Shown here in pieces: positions 51,360-64,000 of a stretch of DNA of 64,000 bases. This DNA is from Apis mellifera (lineage: Eukaryota; Arthropoda; Insecta; Hymenoptera; Apidae). The DNA is taken from assembly GCF_003254395.2 (NCBI RefSeq), contig NC_037640.1, forward strand, positions 8,538,289 to 8,602,288, in the 5' to 3' direction. The notes beneath the pieces were generated by a model. That model was not told the DNA's origin, made no database searches, and saw nothing but the letters and a program-made list of their open reading frames with translations. Position numbers and translations under genes: made by a program. Position 1 is the stretch's first letter, and each line of letters begins with the position of its first letter.

Positions 51360-51640
51360 GATCGAAGCGTTTCCAAGCCTGATCCTAATTCCGGCTACGA
51401 TCCCGCCTCTATTATGCACAAGGCTTTATTCCCGCGCACGAGAGGGGAATGGAAACGCACGGGCACAGGCGGATACACTCTTATCCTTCTTTTGTGCTCC
51501 GTCACAAGAGAGAGAAAACGGCCGGTATCACGCGACAAACCGGTGAATCGTTGGTCGGACACGTTCCACCCTGTGTGAACGCCGGCCTGGCGAGACGTTG
51601 ACAAGGAGGAAGCCATTCAGAACTTCCTAGAGTTTTCCAC
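51360..51640. other. GC-rich patch
   Basis: GC-rich segment next to the 215 bp duplication, with 71-73 codon open frames on opposite strands and no recognised product. Confidence 0.2.
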
Positions 51641-51660
51641 CAGAGATTAAGGCGACTGTA

Positions 51661-52091
51661 ATTATTTCACCCATTATCCTTGTTTAGAGACCTGCCAGCC
51701 ACAAACCTCCCTTCCTGTTCAACATAATTGGCCATCGTTTCACGAATAAGAGGTTCAAATTTCTTTTTCTTTTTTCTTTCGTAGAATTGTTTATCGATTT
51801 TGGATGTACGATTTCGATTAAAATGATTCGTAATTTTAAACGGATATCACAAATTCTAATATGCAAGAAAAAAATATTATTTCACCCATTATCCTTGTTT
51901 AGAGATCTGCCAGCCACAAACCTCCCTTCCTGTTCAACATAATTGGCCATCGTTTCGCGAATAAGAGGTTCAAACTTCTTTTTCTTTTTTACTTTCGTAG
52001 AATTGTTTATCGATTTTGGATTAAAATGATTCGTACAGATCGTTAATTTTAAACGGATATCACAAATTCTAATATGCAAGAAAAAAATATT
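51661..52091. repeat. Tandem duplication of a 215 bp unit
   Basis: The unit at 51661-51875 is repeated at 51876-52091, both starting ATTATTTCACCCATTATCCT and ending ATATGCAAGAAAAAAATATT. The copies differ by few substitutions and two small indels, for example one copy has CGTACAGATCG where the other lacks it. The near-identity indicates a recent event. Confidence 0.95.
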
Positions 52092-55077
52092 CAAAGTTAT
52101 GATTATACTTGGAATAAGAGAGAATAAGAGATCACAGATTTAAATTCTGTTTCTGTTTAATCGTATTCGTAAATATTTTATTTCGCACAAATATTCTGGT
52201 GGTCTAACGATTACGTTTAATTTGATTTCAGGATTTCAGGATATTGAATTTTGTATGAAATAAACATCTGTGACGAGATTCGCTTTAAATTTTCCAAAAG
52301 CAATAATATTTCGTATAACCAGCGAGCAAATCTGCGTTTTAAATCGCGTTTTAAATTTCCCCCTAAAAATTTTCGATCGTTCAAATACAATATTTATTTT
52401 TTCCCGTCAAAGAATATTTGAAAAATTGAATTTTCAATCATAGAAGAGAGAGAGAGAGAGAAAATAACTCGATTATAAAGTATAAATTACGAGATAAATG
52501 GATAATTGAGCGCGTTGGAAAACTTTTCGAGTGCGCGATGGAGCAGTGACCACGGAAACTTGGTCGGAATTTCCGGAAGTTCGACTGGAAGCGCAACTTA
52601 TCTGGCCGCGTTACAGGAAATAACTGGCAGCAGTGACCAACGTTTACTCACCGAGTTACTTCCACGATAAAACAATCCACAAACTCTGGTCTCATCTGTT
52701 TCTCGAAAAAAATTGAAGGAAATATTCCCGTTCGCGAGAGAATTTAACAAATTCCGTTCCACGGAAATTTAAATAAGAAATTTGAATTAGGGAAAATTGA
52801 AATTCATTCTCATCATTTTAATCCAATTGAATTAATTAAATTGAAATAAAACTCATTATTTTCGTTTATTTCCTGTTGACAAGTGGATAGGATCATCCTG
52901 TTTTGAAATTTTCACGGTTGATCTTGCGATTAATCGGGAACGAGGAAATCTACGTGACTGTTGAAACGTCAAATCCAAATTCCATCACGATCGCATCGCC
53001 ATTGAATCCATCGCGACTGAAACTCAAACTTCTCAAATACCGTCACGTGCGTGCAAACTCGAAACGCTCGACACGACCAACGCCTTAATTGCTGTTTTGT
53101 CTTCCACCTTCGTCCGCGAGAAACACGAGGGCAAGATTTCGTAAACGTAGCTTCTACTAATTCAATCTATGGAAATTAAATTGATCGATCATTTTTTTTT
53201 ATTCAATTTTAAAGTGAAATAAATTAAATTAATCGTAATTGTAAATTTTATTTGTACGATTTGTCGATTCAGAAATCGAAAATTTGGACGGTTTGTTCAG
53301 AAACAGAATAGAATATTAATGTTTGCAAGAGTTAAACAGACAAGGCAAATGTTAACTCGATATTGTATGATCTATCTTGACTCGTGTTCCGTTTGTTTCC
53401 ACCAGATATTAAATATCGTCATTTCGTATCGTCGTGTATCTTTCGATCGATCGAAATTGTAAATTTATTTTTTTATAAATTTCAGAAAATTCTTTCGATT
53501 TTTCGATCGTTAAACGTTTTCAGGATATTTTGAGGAAATTTTCAAGTCGGAAAGTTAAATATTTATCGCGTTTTATTTTTGTGACAAATTAATTCAACGG
53601 AATACGGATTGATCGATTATTATTATTACGATTTTTATTTTTGCTTTTAATTTCGAAAGCAAATGGCGTCAATCGATTGTTCGCGTAGCAAAATTCTGTG
53701 AAAAGCAATTTCGCTAATGCTTTCTATAGTTAACGAATCTGTCGCAAACATGTTTGTCCGGAATCTAGCTTTACATGACAAAAGTAGAATAAACATGAAT
53801 GCAAATCCACTACTCTCTGCAATCTATTTATTTATACGATCAACATAGTTAACGACATAGTTAACTTCAAATTATTCTGTCACTTCTACAGATTGCAACC
53901 TGTTACAATTTTTCTTTTTTCTTCCTTTCTTTTTTCTCCCTATTTGAAAATTTACATTTAAATACTCTTCAATTTACACGGATTATTAATTTCCAACTCG
54001 AATTATCTAATCATTCGTGTTCACTTAACCATTAAATTAGAGGATATAAGATATTTTATTTAAGAGAAAAAAGTATTCTTAAGATTTTTCCTTTAAGTCA
54101 ATATTAACAAGTTCTGTTTTATTTCTTAACACTTCCTTTCTTCGTTAACGACGAAACAAAAATAAAAGTCCGCTCAAAACATCCTTCAAACAAGAGAGAC
54201 CAACGTCGTTCCATCTCGATCAGTGTCATCCCATAAAGATTTTTCCATAAAGGAAAATGACGAAAGAGGAAAGAGAGAGAAAAAGCTGATATTTATTATA
54301 TTATTACTTGCATCCATCGATCATCATCCCTAACCCCTATCCAACGACTGATGCAGGATAAAAGCGATTCGATCTTGCTTCCAGTCGTTGAGCTCTTAAG
54401 GGTGCGGGAGCAAGGGTGGCGTGTCGTCGACCTTGTCGATCCTCGACAATATATTCCACCATCGTTATGCACTTTCTTGTATTTTTCACTCCTTCTTGAA
54501 CTCCTTCAAATCAAATTCCTTCGTGCAAACCCATGGTTCCATTCAATTATCATATCCTCGAATAACAAACATAATATTTCACAGTTCCTTCTCTAACTTT
54601 AATTGTTTCTTCGAATAATATCCTCACTTTTGACGATCATTATTTTTTGATTCTTTTTTTTTCTTTTTCAAAGGAAAAATCGTATTTTTATTTCTCTCTA
54701 AATTCCTGGAGGAAGCACGTAAAAACGTGAAGAAATTTCTCTCGCCAATCTGTCGAACTTGGGGATGTGTACGTACACTCGAGATCGGGTCGAGATCAAC
54801 GGGGAAATTTGGGGTGGCAGGCGCCACGAAAACTAGAATCCTTTAGGAGTAGCTGGATGGAATAGCTGACAACGTTTAGAAGCGACGTTGACGTTTACGA
54901 TGGGGTTGTGTTCGAAGGGAAGATTCTCGTGGAAAAGTCAGCAAAAAGTTTCCGATTACTTGGACTGGAGTGCTCGATAGAATCGGGGAACTGAGGATTG
55001 GCTTTTGTTGAAAGAATAAAGACGCTCGAATGTAAAGCATTGCGAGTAATTCTTTGTCTCATTATGGAATGTAAAGC

Positions 55078-55390
55078 CAGTTTAATCTCGAGTTACATAT
55101 TTTCTCTAAATTTAATAATTTTATTTTATTCAAATCATATCTTCGATTCTTCCAAGTGTTGCAAATATTTCTTTAAATTCTTTTTTATATATTCCTTTCA
55201 TTCTTGAATTATCTTCGACTGTTTTCAATTCCCTCAAATGTTACTTCTTTAAATTCTCTTTCACAGTTTGATCTCGAGTTACATATTCCCCTTATTCACT
55301 AAATTTAATATAATTTTACGTTCAAATTATCTTCGACTGTGTTCAATTCTTCCAAATGTTACAAAGTTTCTCGAAATTCTTTAAATTTTC
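55078..55390. repeat. Degenerate duplication
   Basis: CAGTTTAATCTCGAGTTACA at 55078 recurs as CAGTTTGATCTCGAGTTACA at about 55264. After each come CTAAATTTAAT, a TTCAAAT word, ATCTTCGA, TTCTTCCAA(G/A)TGTT and CTTTAAATT. A partial third copy lies between them (about 55200-55260). Confidence 0.7.
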
Positions 55391-55539
55391 ACGATCTATG
55401 AAACTTCTCTTTCACAAAGCACACTTTCTCAAATATTCTTTCCTCGTAAAATTTTTCATCGCCCACCCTGTTCGACGTTCAAATTCGACCTCACGAAGTA
55501 TATAATCTTGTCTCGATTCAATAATATCTGACGTGGAAA

Positions 55540-55920
55540 TTAAAACAGGCCCTTGGCGGAAATTCACCGCGAAGTTTCCTCGTTTAAGGAAGCGCCGCGT
55601 ATTCCCAAAGTAGCGCGAACACGCGTGGAAATTCGGGAGGAACTCGAGAGGAATAAATAGAAGCCGGTCGAGAAGCCTCGATATTTCTGGAGAAGGCTCG
55701 TTTCCTGTGTTCCCATCGGGAATACATCGAGATATCGTTGTTTCCATTCTCGAGGAAACACGTTCGAATTCGAAGATACGCGTTGCTGGAAATTCGAGTC
55801 GCGTATCCGCGGTTCGAGATCTAATAAGAGGAGAATCGACGCGATGATCGTTCCGCATTCGCATCTCATGGGGGTTAATTCGAAACGAATCTCTCTCCAC
55901 GAGATTCTCGTTCAATTCGC
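55540..55920. promoter_or_regulatory. GC-rich island with long minus-strand open frame
   Basis: GC-rich patch across which the minus strand is open for 167 codons (55412-55915), plus a second minus frame of 101 codons. The product is Arg-rich with mixed composition and no recognised motif. No splice-site or start context supports it as a gene. Listed as a candidate regulatory or unknown element. Confidence 0.22.
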
Positions 55921-56539
55921 GTAGGAGCTGATTGTGTCGATTCCTTGAAACTCGATGGATGATTGGAAGATGCGAGGTTGAATTTTTGGCAGCAGATTTT
56001 TTTCTATTATTTTAGAGAGCAAAGAAGCAGAGGAAAGGATCCAAATCCTCGATTTTTCGTGATGTGAATATTACGAAAGAGCGTTTGTTGAGAGGTTTGC
56101 ATTTCTAGATGATGATTTTTAATATTTATTTATTTTGATATAATTGCATTATATTGTGCAGAGGTATCAAGATGAGCTTTATGCATTTTCTATATGTTAT
56201 ATAGGTAAACAAAGTTTAAATTATTTATCACGTTGATTGCCGGGATCGTGAAAATTATATGTAACTACGAATGTGCTTGTAGTTAGGTAGTCACATATTG
56301 AATATTCCAAAAAGGAATTACGAAGCGTCAAGGAATTAATTATATTTAAGTAAATAAAGCTATTCAAAAAAGATCGAAAAGATAGTGCTTTTAATATTTT
56401 ACATAGATAAATAAGTAAAGGAATGGGTTATTGAAGTAGTAAATAAAGAAAAGGAATCATGATTCGAAACAAATGGAGAAAGTGAATCCAAAATTTTAGA
56501 ACCGTACAAATCAGATAGAGAAAATATCTTAGAGTTCAT

Positions 56540-57860
56540 GGTTTAGAAAATATTGGAAATTATTTGAATACTAATAAAATTGCAATTCGAAACGACAAAC
56601 ACCATCGACCAAAATCTTATAAACGATATGGATGGAGACGCAGCAAAAGTAGCATTTATGATTCTCATAAATATTAAAATCCTACAACTCAAAAGAGAAC
56701 ACAATATTATAAAAAGCAATTGCAATGCAAAACGTATTCAAAGATATCAAAATCTTGCGTAACTGAGGGTTGCAAATTATTCGAATATTAACAAAATTGC
56801 AGAAAGCAATTACAATGCAAAACAGATTCAAACGTATCAAAATCTTACGTAGCTAAGGATTGCAAATTATTCGAATAATAACAATATTGCAGAAAGCAAT
56901 TACAACGCAAAACAGATTCAAAGGTATCAAAATCTTACATAACCGAGGGTTGCAAATTATTCGAATAATAGCGATATTGCAGAAAGCAATTACAACGCAA
57001 AACTGATTCAAAGGTATCAAAATCTTACGTAACTGAGAGTTGCAAATTATTCGAATATTAATAATATTGCAAAAAACAATTGCAACAGACTCAAATGTAT
57101 CAAAATCTTACGTAGCTGAGAAATTATTTAAATATTACGTAGCTGCAAATTATTTAAATATTAACAAAATTGCAAAAATTGCAATTGCAATGCAAAACAG
57201 ACTCAAAGATCAAAATCTTGAGGGTTGTAAATTATTCGAATATTAATAATATTGTTGCAAATTACTTAAATATTAACAAAATTACAATATTGCAAAAATT
57301 GTAATTGCAATGCAAAACAGATTCAAAAGTATCAAAATCTTACATAATTAACTCTTGAATAAGAATTGCAAATTATTCGAATATTAATAATATTGCAGAA
57401 AACAATTGCAACAGACTCAAAATCTTACATAGCTACAAATTATTTAAATATTAACAAAATTATAAAAATTGTAATTGCAATGCAAAACAAATTCAAAGTA
57501 TCAAAATCAAATTACTTAAATATTAACAAAATTACAAAAATTGTAATTGCAACGCAAAACAGATTCAAAATCTTGGATAGCTGAAGGTTGCAAATTATTC
57601 GAATATTAACAATATTATTACAAATTACTTAAATATTAGCAAAATTGCAAAAATTGTAATTGCAAACGCAAAACAGATTGAAAGGTATCAAAATCTTGGG
57701 TAGCTGAGGGTTACAAATTATTCGAATATTAGCAATATTGTTGCAAATTACTTAAATATTAGCAAAAATTGTAATTGCAAATGCAAAACAGATTGAAAGG
57801 TATCAAAATCTTGGGTAGCAAGAGGGTTGCAAATTATTTAAACATTAACGAAATTATCAT
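56540..57860. repeat. ~90 bp tandem repeat, regular then rearranged
   Basis: TTGCAAATTATTCGAAT occurs at about 56770, 56860, 56950 and 57040, exactly 90 bp apart, with a diverged leading copy from about 56550. Units carry AGAAAGCAATTACAA, GCAAAACAGATTCAAA and TATCAAAATCTTACGTA. Right of 57050 the units are scrambled by deletions and a shorter sub-repeat built on AATTACTTAAATATTA and AAAATTGTAATTGCAA. Short open frames in the array are repeats of one peptide pattern and are not genes. Confidence 0.92.
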
Positions 57861-58120
57861 TCGAAGCGGCGACCCACCACCGGCTAAAATCTTAATCCTC
57901 GTAACGATGCAGGACGCATCGCGTGGTTACAGGAAAAGCGGGATCGGCATCCATGATCCTTGGTCCCGCGGTCCCTCGATTACGCGATCACATCACATGA
58001 TATGATTACGCGGCCTGCAATTAATTAACGAGCTCTCCGTGAAACGCGTGCCGGTTATTCAATTATGACGATGTCGAGCAACCGAAATTTCCACCACCGA
58101 AACGTGACGGCTCCCTCGAC
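57850..58120. other. GC-rich patch
   Basis: Begins directly after the 90 bp array and contains CpG-bearing GC-rich words plus AATTAATTAACG at about 58020. No coding evidence. Confidence 0.2.
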
Positions 58121-58604
58121 AATTCCCCAACCTGATGCTCGTCGCAAACCAGGATCATAATTCAAAGCATCCGGAACATCCTGGCCTGGGCAAATATTTT
58201 TTCGTCTTCCGACGAAATACGAACGAAAAAAATTTATCTCCAGATTTTCCTCCTCTCGTTCGTTGCCTGCATAATCAATCGGTAATCTCTATAGAGATTT
58301 TCGAGAATCCATTTGTGATCGGAGGGGAAGGGATCGAAAGCACGGGAAAATATTCGGCTATGTCGGAGATAGGTAAATTAGGAATTCGAGGAAAGATCGA
58401 GGAGAATGTGGAGCTTTATTTCGGAAATTTCTTGGAGATCTTGGAAAGAGAATTCAAAAGGAAATTGATATGATCTGGAATATGGTTATCGTTCTATACT
58501 CATTTCGATCTTGAAATATATATGTACCAGAAATTTTGATTAATATTTTCGATATAATATATAGAGAGAATCGTTTGGAATTTTTCCTTCATATATATAT
58601 TTCC

Positions 58605-58608
<4 letters not shown>

Positions 58609-58651
<43 letters not shown>
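58609..58651. repeat. (TA)n microsatellite
   Basis: About twenty TA units, the longest dinucleotide run in the window. Confidence 0.95.
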
Positions 58652-58655
<4 letters not shown>

Positions 58656-60518
58656 AAATAAAATTATTTATAAAAAGAGATCGTATACACAAATACTTTT
58701 AAAAAAATATTTACACGCTTACTCCATTTTAATCCCTTTCATCCTATTTTATTCTAACAAGTTCAAAATGAATTTTGAAGAAGAAGAAAAAGAAAAAAGG
58801 AACGAGCCAAAACATTCCTCGCAGCGGAGAATTTTTTTTAATCCACCAATTTGTCCCTAAATTTCCCTTCAGCGATAATGCGAAAAGTTCGAAATTAACC
58901 GAGGCTTGAAAAATTAGCCCAAGCTGTTACAAACGGTTCGCGCGGGGGAAGCTGCGAGGGGACGAGTTTTCCCCATGATAGAAAATTCATTGTTAAAGGA
59001 GGACGTTAATTCGTTTTTATCTACCCTTCTGGCGGAAGTCCCTGGCGTGTTCTGCCTCTTTCACTCGGATAATTAACCCTCCCCCTTCCCCGTGTCCAAC
59101 TCGTCCACCAACTCGTCCACAAACGGATTAAACACGTGAAAAATTTGCCGGTGGAAAAAAAAAAGAGAAAAGGAAAAACCGCCAACGGCGGTTAATCTCG
59201 TCGAGTCGCGAAACTATCCGCGCGCGTTTATTAACGCCTGGTGCTGCACACGATTCCTCCAATCTAATCTTATCTCGCTTATCCTTTGACCGTGCAACAT
59301 CTTTTCACGATTATGCGATTAATTTTGTACAACTGTTATTGTTCCACTCCATCCTTTGCGTGTGGAATAATAATTTGGCCAATCGTAGAAGCGAGATAAT
59401 TATTAAGAAGAAAAGGAGCTGAGATTTCGGAGTACTTGAAAGTTGAAATTATTTCATCAGAAAGGTGATATAATTTGTTTAATTAAAACGATTATTAAAA
59501 ACCTAGTGTTGTAAGTTAATGGTTCATGATTATGTTTCACTTGATACAAAGATTGAAAAAGAAATTTTGCTGATCCCTCGATTTCTATGTAATTGAATTA
59601 CAATTATTGATTGAATATTATATTAAATGTTAAAATAATTCGAAAATGAAAATCAAGAAGATTATTCGCATAATTAAAAGTCCAAGTTTATTCCAAGATC
59701 GCCAAAAAGCACATTTAAACGACGATTATTTTTAGAAACGACTGAAATTTCTAATTAATACGATCGGCCATTATTATGTATCGTAAATTTTCCACAATTT
59801 TCGAACGTTTCAGCTCAAGTTTTTTCCCATCAATTATTGGTCGTTGTAAATTTGCCAACACGACGGGCGATACACAACGGGTTGTAATTAATATTTGTCT
59901 CGTTGTCGACCAATATCGATAACCTGTATCGCGTACGCGTTTCACATTGACCCACCGTCACAGAAATGAATGTTCGTTGTGGTATTTTCGAAAATGTGCC
60001 ATAAAGTTGTCGATGTATCGCTGCCCTTCACATCCTCGCTCGATCATTGAACGATCGAAACATTTTCCTCTTATTTGAATTATGGAAATCCAGTTGTGTC
60101 TTGTTTCTCGAAAATTTTACACTTCGAGTAGTTTATTACGAAAAAAAAAAAAATTCTTTCAAATATTTAATCCGTTCCGTTGGAAAAATCAGAGCAAAAA
60201 TGTTATCTGTATCGATTATAGTCGGACTCATCGTGTCGCGATATTTGCACGCCTCGAAATTTTTATACCATTAATCACGGGGCGAAAAAGAGGCTCGTTT
60301 AAACGATGGATGGGCCAGCAAATTCGCAGATCGAATTTTACGATACGCGGTTAAACACGTGGTGAAATATTCCATGGTGGATGATTCGTTCGCGTCGATC
60401 ATTAAATTAAGCTTCGTACTTATAGTTATTTCCCAAGAGTGCTACTCATTACCAACGTGTTCACTTCCTAATATATTCAGGTGTATCGTTAGTATCTCGT
60501 GTTTGATCGGTCTTATTT

Positions 60519-60526
<8 letters not shown>

Positions 60527-60550
<24 letters not shown>

Positions 60551-60551
60551 A
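60527..60551. repeat. (GA)n microsatellite
   Basis: About twelve GA units flanked by A-runs. Confidence 0.95.
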
Positions 60552-62029
60552 AAGAAAAAAATTAAATTAAAATTTGCACAACACGTATGAATGATACGCG
60601 TTTGAAGAAGGGAATAATTTATTCCCCTTCGTTTATCGTCGCGGAAAACTTCGTACTTGTCAGTTGGAATTACGTGTTAATTTTTAATCGCGTTGCTCGA
60701 ATTATCCACAGACGAATTACGCTTAGTAAATTACACGAGACTGAAAAGTATGATCTTTGTAGCGCGAATTTAATTCCATTTTCCAAAGATTAAATTATTC
60801 CTGTTTTCACACTGTTGGTTATTATATATATGTATATATGTAATATACGAAAGGAAAATTCATACTCCAGTTCATTATAATAAAGCTGAATATTTGACGA
60901 TATGATTCAATTGAAACGTATTTTTTTCGAAATACACAAGTTCGTTAATATATTCGGAAACATATTCGATTGGATTGTTTTATCAAGTTTCGTAATGAAA
61001 ATTGTTTTAACAATTGTTCGTTGTGTTAAATTTCTTTCTCGCTAAAAAAAAAAAAGAATATCCCCAGTGATATTTAATTCTGTTATAAATTCTGAACTAA
61101 TTTTAACTATTCCAAGCGAAACTTTACGATTAGAAGTGATTAAAAAAAACTTTCCATGATATCCTTCCAATTAAAAGAATCAATATCTACTTTCTTTTGT
61201 AAATTTTAACTATTCTAAAAAATTCTACGATTGTTTAAACAAAATTAAAAAAAAAGAAAAAGCATCGAATATTTTGCCAAAAGTGGAAAAATATATTCTA
61301 TAAAAGTACTTACATTTGAGTTTCCTTTCGGACAATCAGAGCGTCCATCAGAGCGAAAACTGTGCGCGTTCCTCCGCTTTGCCGCGTCCCATCCGCTTCG
61401 AGTAATCCGCGAAATCTCGATGAAAAAAAAAAAGAAAAAAAGGGAAAAAAGGAAACAACGAACGTTAAATGCGTTTAAACGATTCGATCTCTATAAGGCT
61501 TCATCGACTGTGCCGAGATTTCGTTATCGTTTCGTTTCCCTCTCGTATTTTCGCTCGCCATTTTCCCCGTTTTCCCCACCTCTTCTACTCTCATTTTATA
61601 TTTCTTCTTTGTTCCCCCTTGTGCTGTGTGTACACACGTGATGTGTACACGTGGATAATGAATTTCCCTTTTTCTCGTTTCCACTGACTCCAAGCATGCA
61701 AGAAATTTTCTTCTTTCTATTCAAAAATTTCCCACTTCTTTCGTTAACCGATAATCTCTACGAATTTCCAAAAAAAAGAAACAAAAAAATTTGCAAAAAA
61801 AAAGAAGAAGAAAGAATCTCTTTTTAACAGACGCGAGAAAGAACGAAATTCAACGAATTAACCGAGAAAAAATTTTTACAATCTCATTTATTACGTAAAT
61901 TTAACAAACACGTTCACACCTTCAAGTTTTATTGAAATAATCGCACAAATATATCGAATACTCGAGTATACTTTTCGATTTGATACGTTCTCGATGATCG
62001 AGAAAAAATTTCAAAAGAGAAAAAAACTA

Positions 62030-62500
62030 GAAACGAGTGAGAGAGAGAGAAAGAGAGAAGAATGGGCGAGAAATAGTAAAGGGATGGGAAGGGGAGGGTG
62101 AAGAGAGAGAGAGAGAGGAAAGGGAAGGTAGGAGGGATGCGTGGGTATTACGCGTCGGTTCCGCGAGCAACATATTTTCCAACCCGATACGCTTTTCTCC
62201 CCCTCACCCTTTTTCTCAAACGCGCGCGCCACCCCTCCCCGCCCGCCGCCGGTCTCCCTTTCTCCCGCGGCCTCCAACCTCCTCTGCCTGCCTGCCTCCG
62301 CAAATAGTCGCCACAAAGCGATTCCCCGTTGCTCCTCGTGCGTTCCGCGCGATTATCAACCCGCTCGTTTCGTCCCGCGCCTCGCTTATCGCGACACGTG
62401 CTTCCGCCGCCCGCCTCGTGGAAAAAACGTGGGGGAGGAGGGCCACGCACAGTCGCTTTTCGACACTTTTTCGCGTCGGTTCGCGTGGCAAAGGATAAGG
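62030..62500. promoter_or_regulatory. GAGA tract plus CpG island, promoter-like
   Basis: A GA-rich tract (62037-62125) is followed by a GC- and CpG-rich block (62140-62500) containing a CCTGCCTGCCTGCCT run at 62284-62298. Open frames of 100-156 codons occur in nearly every phase on both strands, which is typical of stop-depleted GC-rich DNA. The right flank (62560-63300) is strongly G-rich and C-poor on the + strand. GA tracts beside CpG-rich DNA with downstream G skew suit a promoter firing rightwards, either an internal promoter or that of a following gene. No exon is proven. Confidence 0.35.
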
Positions 62501-64000
62501 AACGAGTTCGCCAAGAGACACTCTTTTTTCGATTACTTCTTCTTTTTTTTTTTTTTTTGTAAGGGAAAGAAGAAGGGGAGGGATTTCGTTCTCTTTTCGA
62601 GGGATGGATGAATCGTGGGGAAGTGAGGAAGTGTGGAAGTGAGGGAGAGGGTGCGAGAAGGGTGTGATAGCTTCTAGAGAGAGGAGGAAAAATTGGAAGT
62701 TGAGGTAACGAAGACGTTTGGGTGGAAGGTTTAATAAAGGTGGTGAAATTTTGCGTGCAAAGGGTTGTTGAATTGGTTCGTTGAGAGAATTCAGGTGTAA
62801 CGATGAGATTAAGAGGATTCGTTTTCTTTTTTTTTTTTTTGTGAAAATTGAAGCAGTGGTTGGAAAGATATTGTGAAGATTTTGAGGTGAAGTTTAATTG
62901 TGGCGCGTTTGGAAAGTTTGAGAGATGAGTGTGGGAATTGGAGAGATGCGAAGAAGAAGAGGGTTTGAAGAGGTTGATCGAAAGTGGAGCTTTTTTCGTG
63001 GAGATCGAAGATCAAAGTAGTGAGAAAAGTTTGGTTTGGGAAGATATTTAGTAAGTGAAGGATTCAAATTTTAATTGTGGTATGTTTAGGAATTTAAGAT
63101 GTTGATCGGATGGGAATTCTTATTGTTAGGGGTGAAGAGATTGATTGGAAATTGAAGATTGATGTGTCGATTAAGATAATGGAAAAGTTTGACGCTGAAG
63201 ATTTAGGATTGAAAATATAATTGCGATAGGAAGAAGAGCGATGATTGTGATTGAGTTGAATCGAAGGAGGTGTGATATAATTAAATTGAATCAATAATTG
63301 GAACTTTTTATGTGGTATTATTTGTTGATTCCACGAGAGAATAAAAGTTTATATTTTTATGTATAATGGGGCTATTTTTATTAAAAGTGATATCGATCAC
63401 AAGAATCGTGATTGATCGGAGTTGGAAAAGTATAGTAATTAACGATCGGCTTTGTGAATTAGCTTTCGTTTGAAGATGAAGTTATTACCATTTCTAATTA
63501 TAATAGGATTTTTCTTATCGCGTAAAAGTTACATATGACCATAATTTTTCATTCTTTGTTTGAAGAAGTAGAAACTAACAAAGTTAAAAGTCGAAATAAG
63601 TCGGAGTAAAAGAATAGATCGTAAAATTTTAATGAAGTTTAATCTTAATAAGTTGCGTAGAATTATAATCAAAATTGAATTTAATTATGATTTATCTGTT
63701 TGTACTTTTATCTCTTTTATATGTATATATACATATGATCTTCTGGTTATAATGATGGAAATTTCTAAAATCTGAGAATCTCGACATATAATAAAGTTTT
63801 TTTTATTAAATGATAATTATTAAATAACGTAGCATATCTCGAAATTAATTTTTGAAAATAACATCTTCGTGTTTTTTTATTATATATACATATTTTTTTT
63901 AATAATTCAGAAAATTTTAAATTAAAATATTTTTCGTCAGAAGATAATCTTTTTTTATGCAAAGAAAGTTTATCTCATTCCTGTATAATATTTTCATTAC

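Larger units (their letters stand above)
19531..64000 (+). other. Downstream Rab intron and/or flanking DNA, at least 44 kb
   Basis: No later Rab exon (WDTAGQERF, NKxD, ETSAK, C-terminal Cys) was recognised on either strand to the end of the window. Either the intron exceeds 44 kb, or exon B belongs to a transcript that leaves the locus. The stretch contains three sizeable repeat arrays, microsatellites and about thirty GC-rich islands. The AT-rich DNA between them shows no recognisable gene. Open frames above 100 codons sit in GC-rich or pyrimidine-rich patches and usually overlap open frames in other phases, except the AT-rich pair at 46427-46817. Confidence 0.6.

Noticed and set aside
52519..52670. 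Two short protein-like frames (ending at 52623 and 52670), one reading GNLVGISGSSTGSATYLAAL
   Set aside because: Two different phases of the same DNA both look plausible, both are short, and neither has clear splice sites or a known family, so chance is likely.
55065..55085. TGGAATGTAAAG, the 5' part of miR-1
   Set aside because: The rest of the mature sequence differs and no complementary arm is nearby.
55412..55915. 167-codon minus-strand open frame
   Set aside because: It lies in a GC-rich patch with a second overlapping minus frame. No domain, homologue or supporting signals are recognised.
62037..62611. Open frames of 100-156 codons in most phases
   Set aside because: Simultaneous openness on both strands in a GA tract and CpG island points to composition, not coding.

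Overview
The window looks like intron-rich DNA from an AT-rich, CpG-rich insect genome, most likely a honey bee or close relative (Apis, Hymenoptera). The reasons are the very AT-rich background, frequent undepleted CpG, many short islands richer in G+C, many microsatellites, and metazoan exon/intron structure. No bacterial-style genes, CRISPR array, recognisable tRNA or rRNA gene, or intact transposon was seen.

Only one gene is firmly supported, on the + strand: a Rab small GTPase of the Rab26/Rab37 type. Two phase-0 coding exons are visible. Exon A (2721-2972) encodes an acidic, Ser/Thr/Pro-rich N-terminal extension. Exon B (19420-19530) encodes beta-strand 1, the P-loop and switch I. They are separated by a 16.4 kb intron and join in frame. 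The exons for WDTAGQ, NKxD and the C-terminal cysteines were not found, so the gene should continue past the right edge after an intron of at least 44 kb. The first 2.7 kb is upstream intron or 5' flank.

The remaining ~63.6 kb is non-coding as far as I can tell. It holds several tandem-repeat arrays: ~160-220 bp units at 1.46-2.35 kb, a 167 bp satellite-like array with higher-order order at 17.4-18.6 kb, 267 bp units at 26.8-27.9 kb, a 215 bp pair at 51.7-52.1 kb and 90 bp units at 56.5-57.9 kb. It also holds simple repeats and many 200-500 bp GC/CpG-rich islands that are candidate regulatory elements.

The most unusual large-scale signal is a repeated inversion of GC skew around several islands. 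On the + strand the left flank is C-rich and G-poor and the right flank is G-rich and C-poor. One transcription unit reading through its introns does not explain this. Divergent transcription from intronic enhancers or promoters, or replication initiation, would. The island at 41.9-42.4 kb stands out: it combines this skew switch, CTCF-like motifs and a strong splice donor.
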